A stretch of 64,000 bases of DNA, from contig JAEEQW010000014.1 in the NCBI GenBank assembly GCA_016285515.1, forward strand, positions 1 through 64,000, written 5' to 3'. Position 1 is the stretch's first letter, and every line of letters begins with the position of its first letter. The notes under the pieces are model-generated. The model saw nothing but the letters and a program-made list of their open reading frames with translations. It did not search any database and was not told the DNA's origin. The stretch is from Bacteroidales bacterium. Its GTDB lineage: Bacteria; Bacteroidota; Bacteroidia; Bacteroidales; BM520. This document shows, one piece after another, positions 10,023 through 18,875 of this stretch. Position numbers and translations under genes: made by a program.

Positions 10023-11492
10023 ATGACAACAAAGACTGCTATAGTAATCGGTGCAGGTATCTCTGGACTTACTACCGCCATCTATCTGCAACGCTCAGGC
10101 ATCCGGACGCTTGTCTTGGAAAAAAACGCTAATCCAGGTGGAGTTTCCACTAGTTGGAAGCGACAGGGATACACTTTCGAGGGTGGCGTCCACTGGCTCA
10201 TCGGAGCCAAGAAAGAGATTCCACTGCATCAGATCTGGTTGGACACAGGTGCCTTGCAGGATAATAACCCCGTCCACTTCAAAGACCCCATTTATACTCT
10301 GGTGGACAAACAAGGCAGCATGCCCCTGTTCCGCGACTTGCATGGACTGGAAATCACCGGACTTAGAGACCGACTGGCTTTGTGGAGCGTCCGCTTTCAC
10401 TTGGCTTGTTTCAAGAATTTCCACCAGCCCATCAAAGATCTTAGAGGCTTAAAAGTCCGAAATCCCAAGCCGTTCTCCATTTTGGAATATCTCAGAATGT
10501 TGCCTGCCGTCCTCATCACGCCTTTTTTGATGGCCCAGTCGGCGCGCGGCTATGCAAAAAGGTTCAAAAATATACGTATTAGACAACTTTTGGCTGCCGT
10601 AGTGGAGCCTGAGATAAATGCATTGTCGCTTATTTACACTTTGGGGACTTTCCAGGTGGGCGATAGCGGCTACCCCAAAGGCGGTTCATTGCGCATGGCA
10701 CAGAACATGGCCGACACTTTCATTCGCTGTGGCGGAGAAATCCGATACCGGACAACTGCGATTGAGTTTTCCCATGAAGGAAAACAATGGTCTGTTCGCA
10801 CAAAGGAGGGAGAATTGACCGCCGATGCCGTGGTCGTTTCTGTGGATGCCCGAAGTGCCATCGACACGCTTTTCAAGGAACCGTTGCAAGACAGTTGGGC
10901 CAAGAAGATGCGATTGGGACTGAAGACAACCCAATGCATGTTTCTCGGTGTCGGCGTCAAGGCCGATTTGTCCTCGTGGCCACGCTCCATGCAGATTGTG
11001 TTGCCACATCCGCTGCTGGCTGCCAGACACACCTATGAGACGCTTGTCGTGAACAATTATGCCAACGAGGAAGGCTATGCCCCTGAAGGCTGTAGCGTTA
11101 TCACATGTCTGCTGCACGGTCCCACCTACGGTTATTGGAAAACAGCCGAAGAAGACGGCAGCTATTCTTCCAAGAAAAAAGAGGTGATGGCCGACTTTAT
11201 TGAGGCCATCTGTGAGGTTATTCCCGAAATCAAGGATGCCGTTGCTGTGACCGACATGGCCACGCCTCTGACCTACGAGCGTTATTGCAGTACCTTCGAA
11301 GGCAGTTACATGACTGACTGGCCGCCCCTGCGACGCCTATACCACGCTCCTGTCCGCTATCGTGATGGTCTGTACTTCACAGGTCAGCGGACCGCCTATT
11401 CCGGCGGACTTCCCCCAGCAGCTCAAAGCGGCCACACCACTGCCCAAACCGTTTGCAAAGACCTTGGAGTAGAGTTTGTTGGGGTGGGGTAG
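10023..11492 (+). CDS. CrtI/phytoene-desaturase-like FAD oxidoreductase
   Basis: A 489-residue flavoprotein with an N-terminal dinucleotide fold (IVIGAGISGLTTAIYLQRSG, GxGxxG at about residues 8-13) and the conserved 'LEKNANPGGVSTSW' that follows in the phytoene desaturase / retinol saturase group. The C-terminus (YFTGQRTAYSGGLPPAAQSG) is the second FAD-contact motif. No carotenoid genes are nearby, so a carotenoid role is not supported; an alternative is desaturation or isomerisation of another lipid. Gaps of 67 bases upstream and 41 bases downstream. Confidence 0.85.
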   Translation: MTTKTAIVIGAGISGLTTAIYLQRSGIRTLVLEKNANPGGVSTSWKRQGYTFEGGVHWLIGAKKEIPLHQIWLDTGALQDNNPVHFKDPIYTLVDKQGSMPLFRDLHGLEITGLRDRLALWSVRFHLACFKNFHQPIKDLRGLKVRNPKPFSILEYLRMLPAVLITPFLMAQSARGYAKRFKNIRIRQLLAAVVEPEINALSLIYTLGTFQVGDSGYPKGGSLRMAQNMADTFIRCGGEIRYRTTAIEFSHEGKQWSVRTKEGELTADAVVVSVDARSAIDTLFKEPLQDSWAKKMRLGLKTTQCMFLGVGVKADLSSWPRSMQIVLPHPLLAARHTYETLVVNNYANEEGYAPEGCSVITCLLHGPTYGYWKTAEEDGSYSSKKKEVMADFIEAICEVIPEIKDAVAVTDMATPLTYERYCSTFEGSYMTDWPPLRRLYHAPVRYRDGLYFTGQRTAYSGGLPPAAQSGHTTAQTVCKDLGVEFVGVG

Positions 11493-11510
11493 TTTATATG
11501 GAAAAATATG

Positions 11511-11518
11511 TAATTTTG
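11511..11518 (+). promoter_or_regulatory. -7 element close to the C26 gene
   Basis: TAATTTTG ends 15 bases before the ATG at 11534, so a transcript from it would have a very short leader. Exact TAnnTTTG match. Confidence 0.45.
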
Positions 11519-11533
11519 CAAACGAATATAAAA

Positions 11534-12247
11534 ATGAAAAAATCTATTATCGGTGTTACGCCGCTTTGGGATACAGAACGCCAAAGTGTTTGGATGTTGC
11601 CAGATTATTTGGATGGCATCAAGGCTGCGGGAGGCCTTCCAGTCGTATTGCCCCTTGAAATGTCGGCAGCAGACGCAGATCAGATTGTGGACACCTGCGA
11701 CGGATTCCTGTTTACAGGCGGGCAGGATGTCATGCCGGCGCTATATGGGTCGGAAGACACCACGGGAACCGTCTTTCCCAGTCCTGAACGCGACAAGTTG
11801 GAAACGCTCTTGCTTTCTAAAGCCTTGCAAGCCGACAAAGCTGTTTTTGGCATCTGCCGAGGGCTTCAGTTCATCAATGTGTTTTTGGGTGGTACACTTT
11901 GGCAGGACCTTCCCTCGCAGCATCCTTCAGAGATTGCACACCGACAAGGCAAACCCTACGACCTCCCGACACATCAAGTCAATTTGAGCGGCGACCTTAA
12001 GGCACTATTGGGCAAAGAAATCCTCAATGTGAACACGCTGCACCATCAAGCCGTCAAAGACATCGGTAGCAGTTTAGTTCCCATGGCCATTGCTCCCGAC
12101 GGCATTATCGAAGCGGTTCGAATGGTAGGTAAGCGATTCGTGTGGGCTGTCCAATGGCATCCCGAATATATGTTCAGGACGGATTCGGATAGTCTGGCGA
12201 TACTTTCATGTTTTGTGGAGCATTGTATTTCGTTCAAAAAATCATAA
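11534..12247 (+). CDS. Gamma-glutamyl-gamma-aminobutyrate hydrolase family protein (C26)
   Basis: A 237-residue class I glutamine amidotransferase-like protein of peptidase family C26. The nucleophile elbow is GICRG with Cys108, and the catalytic His/Glu are in 'WAVQWHPEYM'. The 'TGGQDVMPALYG' motif is typical of PuuD-like hydrolases. The upstream extension of the open frame was rejected because MKKSIIGVTPLWD is the canonical N-terminus. It likely cleaves a gamma-glutamyl amide bond in the cytosol; the substrate (gamma-glutamyl-GABA, folate polyglutamate or other) cannot be told. Confidence 0.9.
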   Translation: MKKSIIGVTPLWDTERQSVWMLPDYLDGIKAAGGLPVVLPLEMSAADADQIVDTCDGFLFTGGQDVMPALYGSEDTTGTVFPSPERDKLETLLLSKALQADKAVFGICRGLQFINVFLGGTLWQDLPSQHPSEIAHRQGKPYDLPTHQVNLSGDLKALLGKEILNVNTLHHQAVKDIGSSLVPMAIAPDGIIEAVRMVGKRFVWAVQWHPEYMFRTDSDSLAILSCFVEHCISFKKS

Positions 12248-12286
12248 AGTTGTTATTTCATTCATAAAAGCTGAAATTGTAATCAA

Positions 12287-13267
12287 ATGTTCATAGGTGA
12301 GTTGATTTCGTTGTTTGTGGCCTTCTCATGGACCGCCACGGCGCTCTTCGCCGAGGTGGGGTCGAAGCGTATGGGCTCGTTGCCGTTCAACACGATACGG
12401 ATGACGATGTCGCTGCTGTTTCTCATCCTCACACTCTGGTTGATAATGGGCGTGCCGTACCCACGCTATGCCGATGGTGAAACGTGGTGCTGGCTACTGC
12501 TTTCAGGCTTGGTCGGTTACGTCATCGGTGACTACTGTCTGATGCAGGGCTACATCCACATTGGGTCGCGCTTTGGACAACTCTTTATGACCCTTTCAGC
12601 ACCCACGGCGGCAATCACTGGGAGGATTATCCTCGGTGAGCACATGCGCCCAGTGGCCATCCTCGGAATGGTCGTCACCTTAAGTGGCATCGCCCTGTCG
12701 ATTCTCTCGAAAAACGACACCACGGAGCATAACGGACTTCGTTTCAAGTTGCCTGCTAGGGGCATCTTCTATGCGGCGATGGCTGGAATCTGTCAAGGCT
12801 TTGGACTGGTACTCAGCAAGCAGGGACTCCAACACTACGATGCGGCGCTCACGGCACTTCACATTCCTCAGGACGCAGTCTTTGAAGAGGCGTTGCTGCC
12901 GTTGCCTATCAGCATCTGCGTGCCCTTCGCCGCCACAACCATCCGCGCATACATTGGGGTGACAGGCTTCTTCCTATCGTTGATGCTGTTCAGCAAGAAA
13001 GGTATGGCGAAGCTTCGCAGTGCAGCCCGCGACCGCAAAGCGATGTGGTGCGTGTTCGCCGCCACCATCTTCGGACCGTTCATCGGAGTCAGCGCATCGC
13101 TGCTTGCCACAATGTACACCTCCGCAGGAATTGCACAGACCATCTTCGCGCTCACGCCCATCCTCATCATCGCCCCGTCAGCCATCCTGTTCCATCAGAA
13201 AGTCACATTCCTCGAAGTCATCGGCGCCGTAATCAGCGTAGTGGGAATGTGTCTGTTTTTCATATAG
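12287..13267 (+). CDS. EamA-type drug/metabolite transporter
   Basis: A 326-residue inner-membrane protein with about ten hydrophobic helices arranged as two EamA repeats. The first ends near 'MRPVAILGMVVTLSGIALSI' and the second near 'VTFLEVIGAVISVVGMCLFF', the usual closing motif of each repeat. The middle (about 150-200) contains a soluble-looking stretch 'HYDAALTALHIPQDAVFEE', longer than usual between repeats. Substrate unknown. Codons are rich in GCC, CGC and CTC compared with typA or valS. Confidence 0.88.
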   Translation: MFIGELISLFVAFSWTATALFAEVGSKRMGSLPFNTIRMTMSLLFLILTLWLIMGVPYPRYADGETWCWLLLSGLVGYVIGDYCLMQGYIHIGSRFGQLFMTLSAPTAAITGRIILGEHMRPVAILGMVVTLSGIALSILSKNDTTEHNGLRFKLPARGIFYAAMAGICQGFGLVLSKQGLQHYDAALTALHIPQDAVFEEALLPLPISICVPFAATTIRAYIGVTGFFLSLMLFSKKGMAKLRSAARDRKAMWCVFAATIFGPFIGVSASLLATMYTSAGIAQTIFALTPILIIAPSAILFHQKVTFLEVIGAVISVVGMCLFFI

Positions 13268-13465
13268 TGACCAACGACACTTCCATTTGGGGAATGCCGA
13301 CGGTGGAGTTGTTGGAAAAATGATGGTTCCCAACTCGTACTGACCATTGGCGAGGACATTGCACGCACAGGAGAAGCTTTCTGCGACGACCCAATTTCGC
13401 CCGATGTGCCGACCGAGACCCCATATAAAAATGCATTGGAATGGCTTAATATGGTGATTTTGTAA
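13268..13465 (+). pseudogene. Degraded C-terminal coding remnant
   Basis: No intact gene fits here. One frame reads NDTSIWGMPTVELLEK and stops at 13323; a shifted frame then reads GSQLVLTIGEDIARTGEAF and on through 'ISPDVPTETPYKNALEWLN' to the stop at 13463-13465. The two pieces together resemble the end of a single protein interrupted by a frameshift and lacking its start. The 'I-x-P-D-V' plus terminal 'A-L-x-W-L' pattern recalls the end of S41-type C-terminal processing peptidases, but that assignment is weak. Confidence 0.4.
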
Positions 13466-13523
13466 TACATTGTCCCATCTTTGTCAACACAAAGTTTTCA
13501 TATTATAGAAACGAAAATTACAC

Positions 13524-13531
13524 TAATTTTG
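13524..13531 (+). promoter_or_regulatory. -7 element of LiaF-like gene
   Basis: TAATTTTG, 19 bases upstream of the ATG at 13551, an exact TAnnTTTG match. Confidence 0.55.
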
Positions 13532-13550
13532 CAGCAAATTTAATATTAAC

Positions 13551-14240
13551 ATGAAACAGACTTTTAAAATTATCTTCGGCATTGCGCTGATTGCCGTTGG
13601 CTTGTTATGGATTCTGAGTGTATTCGGAATCTTTTCTTTCGATTTTTCAACCGAGGGATGGTGGACCATATTTATCATCGTTCCATGCCTGTTCGGGCTT
13701 TTTAACGACAAGGACAAGGTGGGACCGTGCATCGGTATCGGCATTGGCGTTCTGCTTTTTCTTGCAGCCAGAAATATTATCACTTGGCAGGAGATGGGGC
13801 AGTTAGCAATAGCCGTGGTGCTCATCGGAGTGGGCGTATGGCTCTTGTTCTTCAAAGACTGGCGCCATCATGGCGAATTTGCGCAGACAACCATTTCCCG
13901 TGACGGGAAGGAAATCATGAAGATTCAATCCTCCTTCGGCAAACAAAGCCTTTCATTTGCCGGTAAGAAGTTTGAGGGGGCCGATGTGGATTCATCCTTT
14001 GGGGCTCTCACGTTGGACTTTTACGGAGCCGATATAGCCGATGGTGCATTCCTCAACCTGAATGTCGGTTTCAGCGGTGTCACCATTATCGTTCCAGATG
14101 GGATGGCCGTACAGATTACAGTTACAAGCGGCTTCGGCGGTGTTTCGGATAATCGCCGTTCCAAAATGGACGCTGGCACTTCACCCCGTCTTGTCATCAC
14201 TGGAAAAGTAGGCTTTGGTGGAGTGGAAATCAAAAATTAA
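13551..14240 (+). CDS. LiaF-like membrane protein
   Basis: A 229-residue protein with about four N-terminal hydrophobic helices (within residues 1-105) followed by a soluble beta-rich domain (about 115-229). The repeating 'SSFG', 'GFSGVTIIVPDG' and 'GFGGV' elements are the hallmark of the LiaF C-terminal / DUF2154 fold. In Firmicutes LiaF inhibits the LiaRS envelope-stress system; in Bacteroidota homologues the role is not settled, and no LiaRS pair is nearby. First gene of a same-strand series with short gaps (14, 25 and 11 bases) running to the TonB-type receptor. Confidence 0.82.
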   Translation: MKQTFKIIFGIALIAVGLLWILSVFGIFSFDFSTEGWWTIFIIVPCLFGLFNDKDKVGPCIGIGIGVLLFLAARNIITWQEMGQLAIAVVLIGVGVWLLFFKDWRHHGEFAQTTISRDGKEIMKIQSSFGKQSLSFAGKKFEGADVDSSFGALTLDFYGADIADGAFLNLNVGFSGVTIIVPDGMAVQITVTSGFGGVSDNRRSKMDAGTSPRLVITGKVGFGGVEIKN

Positions 14241-14254
14241 AACATTTCTTCATC

Positions 14255-14983
14255 ATGAATAAGGATATCAAATTCTGCCAGAGTTGCGGCATGCCGCTCT
14301 CTGCCAATGTGCTTGGCACAGAAGCCGACGGAAGTAAGAATGAAGAGTATTGCATGTACTGCTACATGAACGGAAAGTTCTTGCAAGACTGCACGATGGA
14401 CGAGATGATTGAACATTGTGCGCAGTTTATTGGGACTGTCAACGAGGGGTTGCCCCAGCCGATAACCAAAGAAGAGTATATCGGACAGATGAAAATGTAC
14501 TTCCCGCATCTGAAGCGTTGGCGCAGGGAATTGACGATAGGGGAGAATGTACCCGAGAATCCGGCATTGAGAGGTGTGAAGGAACTCATCGCAAAGATGG
14601 CAGACACGCTGCCCATCGCCTTTATCTCGTCTGTTGATGATGAAGGCTTCCCCTGTACCAAAGCCATGCTTGCACCACGAAAGCGAGAAGGCATCAAAAC
14701 ATTCTATTTCACCACAAACACTTTTTCCCTCCGCGTGGCTCACTACAAGGCAAACTCCAAGGCATGCATATATTTCTGTGATGCCGAAGGTTTCAAGGGC
14801 ATTATGCTGCGTGGCACAATGAAAGTGCTCACCGATGCTAAGTCGAAAGAGATGATTTGGTGCGATGGTGACGAGCAGTATTATCCCGGCGGCGTGACCG
14901 ACCCCAACTACTGTGTACTGAAATTCACCGCCACCGATGGCCGTTTCTATAGCGATTACTATCCACGTAGTTTTGTGCTTTAA
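14255..14983 (+). CDS. Zinc-ribbon plus pyridoxamine-phosphate-oxidase-like fusion
   Basis: A 242-residue two-domain protein. Residues 1-90 carry a putative zinc ribbon with paired cysteines (CQSCG near 8-12 and CMYC near 34-37) and the 'MDEMIEHCAQF' helix of the zinc-ribbon-6 family. Residues about 105-242 are a split-barrel flavin-binding domain of the PPOX / general stress protein 26 type ('IAFISSVDDEGFPCTKAML', 'KACIYFCDAEGFKGI'). It may bind FMN or F420-like cofactors; substrate unknown. Confidence 0.85.
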   Translation: MNKDIKFCQSCGMPLSANVLGTEADGSKNEEYCMYCYMNGKFLQDCTMDEMIEHCAQFIGTVNEGLPQPITKEEYIGQMKMYFPHLKRWRRELTIGENVPENPALRGVKELIAKMADTLPIAFISSVDDEGFPCTKAMLAPRKREGIKTFYFTTNTFSLRVAHYKANSKACIYFCDAEGFKGIMLRGTMKVLTDAKSKEMIWCDGDEQYYPGGVTDPNYCVLKFTATDGRFYSDYYPRSFVL

Positions 14984-15008
14984 TGAGAGAATTTGTTAAT
15001 TCGAAATA

Positions 15009-15530
15009 ATGGCAATAACTGAAGACAGGCTTAGACAGACATTCAGTGAGGGTGGGGCACAGGAGATATATCAAGAGATTAAGGCTAATGGTGACTTCCT
15101 CGGCTTTGCCCGTCAATACGCATTTAGTCAAGATTACCGTGTGGCAAGGAGCGCTTTGTGGGGACTGACCAAAGCCACCGACGAAGAAGAGGCACAACTG
15201 CAGGTGATGCTCAACGAAATGATTGACCAAGCCTTACAAACGGATAATTCGTCTGTCAGGCGGTTGACCCTGAACATCATCGAGCGATTGAAGATGGACG
15301 AAGAAGACCTGCGAACGGACTTCCTTGATTTCTGCTTCGAACACATGGTCAGCATAGAGGAATTTCCCGGCATACAGACACTCTGTATGAAACTCGCCTA
15401 TCGTATGTGCAGTTTTTACCCCGAACTGATGGGCGAGATGAAACGCACCCTTGACGCGATGGAGATAGAATATTACAAACCAGCTGTGAAAAGCCTCAGA
15501 AACAGGATTCTCAAAAGATTAAGCATATAA
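15009..15530 (+). CDS. HEAT-like helical repeat protein
   Basis: A 173-residue all-helical protein without signal peptide. Helix pairs such as 'DYRVARSALWGLTKATDEEE' and 'NSSVRRLTLNIIERLKMDEE' look like HEAT/ARM-type repeats; similar short proteins are common hypotheticals in Bacteroidales. It could be a scaffolding partner, but no catalytic residues are evident. It is 11 bases upstream of the TonB-type receptor gene and 25 downstream of the PPOX gene, so it is very likely cotranscribed with them. Confidence 0.75.
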   Translation: MAITEDRLRQTFSEGGAQEIYQEIKANGDFLGFARQYAFSQDYRVARSALWGLTKATDEEEAQLQVMLNEMIDQALQTDNSSVRRLTLNIIERLKMDEEDLRTDFLDFCFEHMVSIEEFPGIQTLCMKLAYRMCSFYPELMGEMKRTLDAMEIEYYKPAVKSLRNRILKRLSI

Positions 15531-15541
15531 AAAACGATTAT

Positions 15542-17896
15542 ATGAAACGGCATGAGTTTAGAATGGTTGCACTGATGGCTGCAATGCTGATGACAGTTTC
15601 AGCATTTGCCCAGAACCAAAATATTACTGGCCATGTCACTGACGAAAACGGCGAAGTAATGCCCTTCGTGAATGTGATGCTGCTCTCACTCCCTGATTCG
15701 ACCTTTGTTCAAGGCACTGTAACCGACAAACAAGGCTCTTTCAGTCTGACAACCGAAGAAAAGGACGGCCTGCTGAAAGTGTCATGTGTGGGTTACCAAA
15801 CCCAATACACAAAGGCTGTCAACGGCCAGACCATACAAATGACAATGGACGCACAACTGCTCGGCGAAGTGGAAGTGAAAAGCCAGTTGCCACAAACGCG
15901 GCTGACAGGCAACTCGATGATTACAACAGTCCAAGGCTCGGTGCTCGAAGATTCCGGGACGGCACAAGAGATGCTGACCAAAGTACCTGGAATGACAGGC
16001 AGCGAGAATGGTTTGGAGGTCTTAGGAAAAGGCGCACCTATTATCTATATCGACGGGCGACTGATGCGCGACGAAAGCGAGCTGTATCGCATGCGAAGCG
16101 ACGAAATCCGCGATGTGGAAGTCATCAATAACCCTGGAGCGCAATACGATGCCACGGTGAAGGCAGTGGTACGCATCCGTACCAAAAAGCAGAAAGGCGA
16201 CGGTCTCAGCCTTGATTTGAACATTACCGACGACCAGGACCTGCAGTACGGTTTCAACACGCCACGAGGAAAACTTGGAATGAACTACCGCAAAAACGGT
16301 GTAGATGTGTTCGGCTCAGTTTACTATAGGCACATGGACTATCGCCAATACAGCGCTTTGGAGGAGATTGCCAACACCACAAAAGTGTTCCGTCAAGAGG
16401 GTCCATACACCATGACATGGAAGAATAACCAATTGGTATATACAGCTGGTGTCAACTGGCAAGTCTCCGACAATCATTCTATAGGTATCCGTGCCGACCT
16501 TACGCATTATCTCGGCGGCGAGAACAAGGTCATTTACGATGAGGATGTCTTCGAAAACGATGTCTTCCTTGACCATCTTTACAGCGAGCAGACCAGCATG
16601 GAAAGCAAACCGCTCGGCATCCTCACCAACGCGTACTACAGCGGCACTGTTGGCAAACTCGGCATCGACTTCAACTTCGACTTTATGAAAAACGCCATCT
16701 ACACTGACCGCGAAAACGTGGAAAAAAGCCTGATAGAAGATGACTTCGTAAAAAGCAAGTCTGGAGCGGAGAGCCGCCTCTATGCCTCCAAGTTGGTGCT
16801 TTCCTATCCCGTTTGGAAAGGAAGCATCGAGGCTGGTACAGAGATGACTTTCGCCAAGCGTCACAACACCTATTGGATTGACAAGCAAACAATTGCCAAC
16901 ACTGATGCCGACATCGTGGAAAACAATATTGCCACCTTCGCGCAATATGCCTGCGACTTTGGGAGATGGGGACAGGCCAGCGTGGGGATGCGATACGAAC
17001 ACACGCTCTTGGACTACAGGGACGTGATTAACAACGATTTCCTATATCGTCCACAAGACGAGTTCTTCCCAACGGCATCCTATTCCGTTACATTGGGTAA
17101 GGTGGAGATGGGCCTGTCGTATGGCATGAAGACAACCCGCCCAAGTTTCTTTGCAATGAATGACGCAGTCACCTACATCAGTCGTTACTCCATGCAAGCG
17201 GGCAACTCACAATTGCTCAATGAGCGTATTCAGGAACTCACGCTGAATGTATCCTATAAATGGCTCATGTTCTCGGCCTCTTACGGAAAGTGCAAACACG
17301 CCATCACACAGTGGGCATACCTCACCGATGACGATGCAGCACTCATCAAGCATATCAACCTCGACAAGCCTGTGAACACTATCGGTGCGTTCATTTCCGC
17401 CACACCGCGAGTGGGCATTTGGTCGCTCAACGCCACTGCAGGCATTGAAAAACAAGACCTTTGGCTCGATGTTGAAGACATCCACACGCCTGAAGGAACT
17501 CGCAGGGTCTATTTTGACAAGCCAGTCTTTACTTTCAATGCCTTCAACACTTTCAGTTTCAAATACAACTGGAGAATTGATGTCAACTTCATGTTCCGTT
17601 CACATGGAAATCAATTGAATTTCTACAACGATTACGACTATGCAAACCTTGGTTTTTACGTGCAGAAAAGTTTCCTGAAAGACAAGTCTCTCACTGTCCG
17701 CGCCGCTGTGCTCGACATCCTGCAACACTGTGGCATGAATGAATACAGCGACATGGGATATTACCAAATCCAACAAAACAACGTCTTCTCGACACAAAAA
17801 TTCCAAGTCTCAGTGTTCTATCGGCTGAACTCGGCACGCAGCAAATACAAGGGGACAGGTGCAGGCAAAGATACGCAGGAAAGAATGAAATCGTAA
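15542..17896 (+). CDS. TonB-dependent-receptor-like outer membrane beta-barrel protein
   Basis: A 784-residue outer membrane protein. A signal peptide ends near AFAQ (residue ~23). Residues about 24-110 form a carboxypeptidase-regulatory-like domain ('NITGHVTDENGEVMPFVNVM'). A plug-like region follows ('MLTKVPGMTGSENGLEVLG' to 'YDATVKAVVRIRTKK'), then an OMP_b-brl_3 type barrel to the end. No SusD partner is adjacent, so it is not a standard SusCD pair. It may import an unidentified ligand, or serve as a non-transporting barrel. C-terminus is basic and lacks a clear terminal Phe. Confidence 0.9.
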   Translation: MKRHEFRMVALMAAMLMTVSAFAQNQNITGHVTDENGEVMPFVNVMLLSLPDSTFVQGTVTDKQGSFSLTTEEKDGLLKVSCVGYQTQYTKAVNGQTIQMTMDAQLLGEVEVKSQLPQTRLTGNSMITTVQGSVLEDSGTAQEMLTKVPGMTGSENGLEVLGKGAPIIYIDGRLMRDESELYRMRSDEIRDVEVINNPGAQYDATVKAVVRIRTKKQKGDGLSLDLNITDDQDLQYGFNTPRGKLGMNYRKNGVDVFGSVYYRHMDYRQYSALEEIANTTKVFRQEGPYTMTWKNNQLVYTAGVNWQVSDNHSIGIRADLTHYLGGENKVIYDEDVFENDVFLDHLYSEQTSMESKPLGILTNAYYSGTVGKLGIDFNFDFMKNAIYTDRENVEKSLIEDDFVKSKSGAESRLYASKLVLSYPVWKGSIEAGTEMTFAKRHNTYWIDKQTIANTDADIVENNIATFAQYACDFGRWGQASVGMRYEHTLLDYRDVINNDFLYRPQDEFFPTASYSVTLGKVEMGLSYGMKTTRPSFFAMNDAVTYISRYSMQAGNSQLLNERIQELTLNVSYKWLMFSASYGKCKHAITQWAYLTDDDAALIKHINLDKPVNTIGAFISATPRVGIWSLNATAGIEKQDLWLDVEDIHTPEGTRRVYFDKPVFTFNAFNTFSFKYNWRIDVNFMFRSHGNQLNFYNDYDYANLGFYVQKSFLKDKSLTVRAAVLDILQHCGMNEYSDMGYYQIQQNNVFSTQKFQVSVFYRLNSARSKYKGTGAGKDTQERMKS

Positions 17897-17943
17897 TAAG
17901 AAAAATGTCCATATTATATTTTTTTCGAAACAGATAATAATAG

Positions 17944-17951
17944 TACTTTTG
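17944..17951 (+). promoter_or_regulatory. -7 element of GIN lipoprotein gene
   Basis: TACTTTTG, 75 bases upstream of the ATG at 18027. The T-rich run at 17919-17926 would sit in the -33 position. Confidence 0.5.
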
Positions 17952-18026
17952 CCGCCGTTAATTGTCAAGTTAAATTGTTAATTAAAAAACGATGCCCCGA
18001 TGTTATATAACAGTGGTAAAATCAAA

Positions 18027-18869
18027 ATGAAAAAGTATTTTGTAATTATTATTTCAACAGTAATTTTGTTTGCTTTCGGCGGATGCCAAAAATTTGCTGG
18101 CGAGCCAATCACAAAGGATTTCAGCATTTCAAATGATTACACTTCACTTGAAGTGGAGGATGCGTTTGATGTCATCGTCAGCGACTTGGCAACCCAAGTC
18201 ACAGTTACGGCTGGCGAATATGTCATGCCGAATGTGGTGGTGGAAATCGTCGATAATACCTTGAAAATCTATCTCAAAGGTTGGCATACCAGCTATGGAA
18301 CGGATATGAAAGTGATGTTGCCATATAACGCTAATTTGAGAAGTGTTGACCTGTCGGGGGCTTCGAGTTTTCAGTCGGGATATGGACTTAAGGGGTCAAA
18401 GATTGAAGTGGCTCTCTCGGGTTCTTCCGATTTTGATGGCAACATTGATGCCGATGAGGTTGACATCGACCTTTCGGGTGCCTCCAATTTTAATGGTAAT
18501 ATTTTAGCAGATAAAATCGACCTGGACCTCACGGGCAGTTCCGACATCAAGGGGCTTGTGGATGCCAACAAGCTTGACATTGACCTAAGCGGTGCCTCGG
18601 ATGCAACCCTTGAAGGACAAGTCGGCACGCTAAAGGTTGAATTGTCAGGGTCAAGCGACATTGAAAAGAAGGTGGTTGAAAAACGATATGCTCTCGTCTG
18701 CGAGTTATGCGAAGGAACGATTTCTGGTGCAAGCAATGCCTACATCCATTGTGACGGCGAAATCAAAGTCAGCCTCTCCGGTGCCAGCGACCTACATTTC
18801 ACGGGCAGCGCCTTCACTGGTGACAGCAGCACTTCTGGCAGTTCGCACATCTATCATGATGTCCTATAA
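18027..18869 (+). CDS. GIN-domain (DUF2807) lipoprotein
   Basis: A 280-residue lipoprotein; I use the ATG at 18027 because MKKYFVIIISTVILFAFGGC gives a clean lipoprotein signal with lipobox FGGC and lipidated Cys20. The rest is a right-handed parallel beta-helix of ~20-residue turns rich in 'DLSGASDF' and 'ELSGSSDI' repeats, the head-GIN/DUF2807 signature. Members are surface or periplasmic lipoproteins of unknown ligand. The gene converges on the acyltransferase gene with only six bases between stops and no obvious hairpin terminator. Confidence 0.92.
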   Translation: MKKYFVIIISTVILFAFGGCQKFAGEPITKDFSISNDYTSLEVEDAFDVIVSDLATQVTVTAGEYVMPNVVVEIVDNTLKIYLKGWHTSYGTDMKVMLPYNANLRSVDLSGASSFQSGYGLKGSKIEVALSGSSDFDGNIDADEVDIDLSGASNFNGNILADKIDLDLTGSSDIKGLVDANKLDIDLSGASDATLEGQVGTLKVELSGSSDIEKKVVEKRYALVCELCEGTISGASNAYIHCDGEIKVSLSGASDLHFTGSAFTGDSSTSGSSHIYHDVL

Positions 18870-18875
18870 AAACAT

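Noticed and set aside
10023-11492. Carotenoid biosynthesis locus
   Set aside because: Only a CrtI-like oxidoreductase is present; no phytoene synthase, cyclase or other carotenoid gene nearby.
16316-17002. 228-residue open frame antisense to the TonB-type receptor gene
   Set aside because: It lies wholly within a well-supported gene, has no start context, and its composition is what antisense of a GC-richer gene gives.
15542-17896. SusC of a polysaccharide utilisation locus
   Set aside because: No SusD, glycoside hydrolase or sensor gene adjoins it, and the barrel looks like the OMP_b-brl_3 type.
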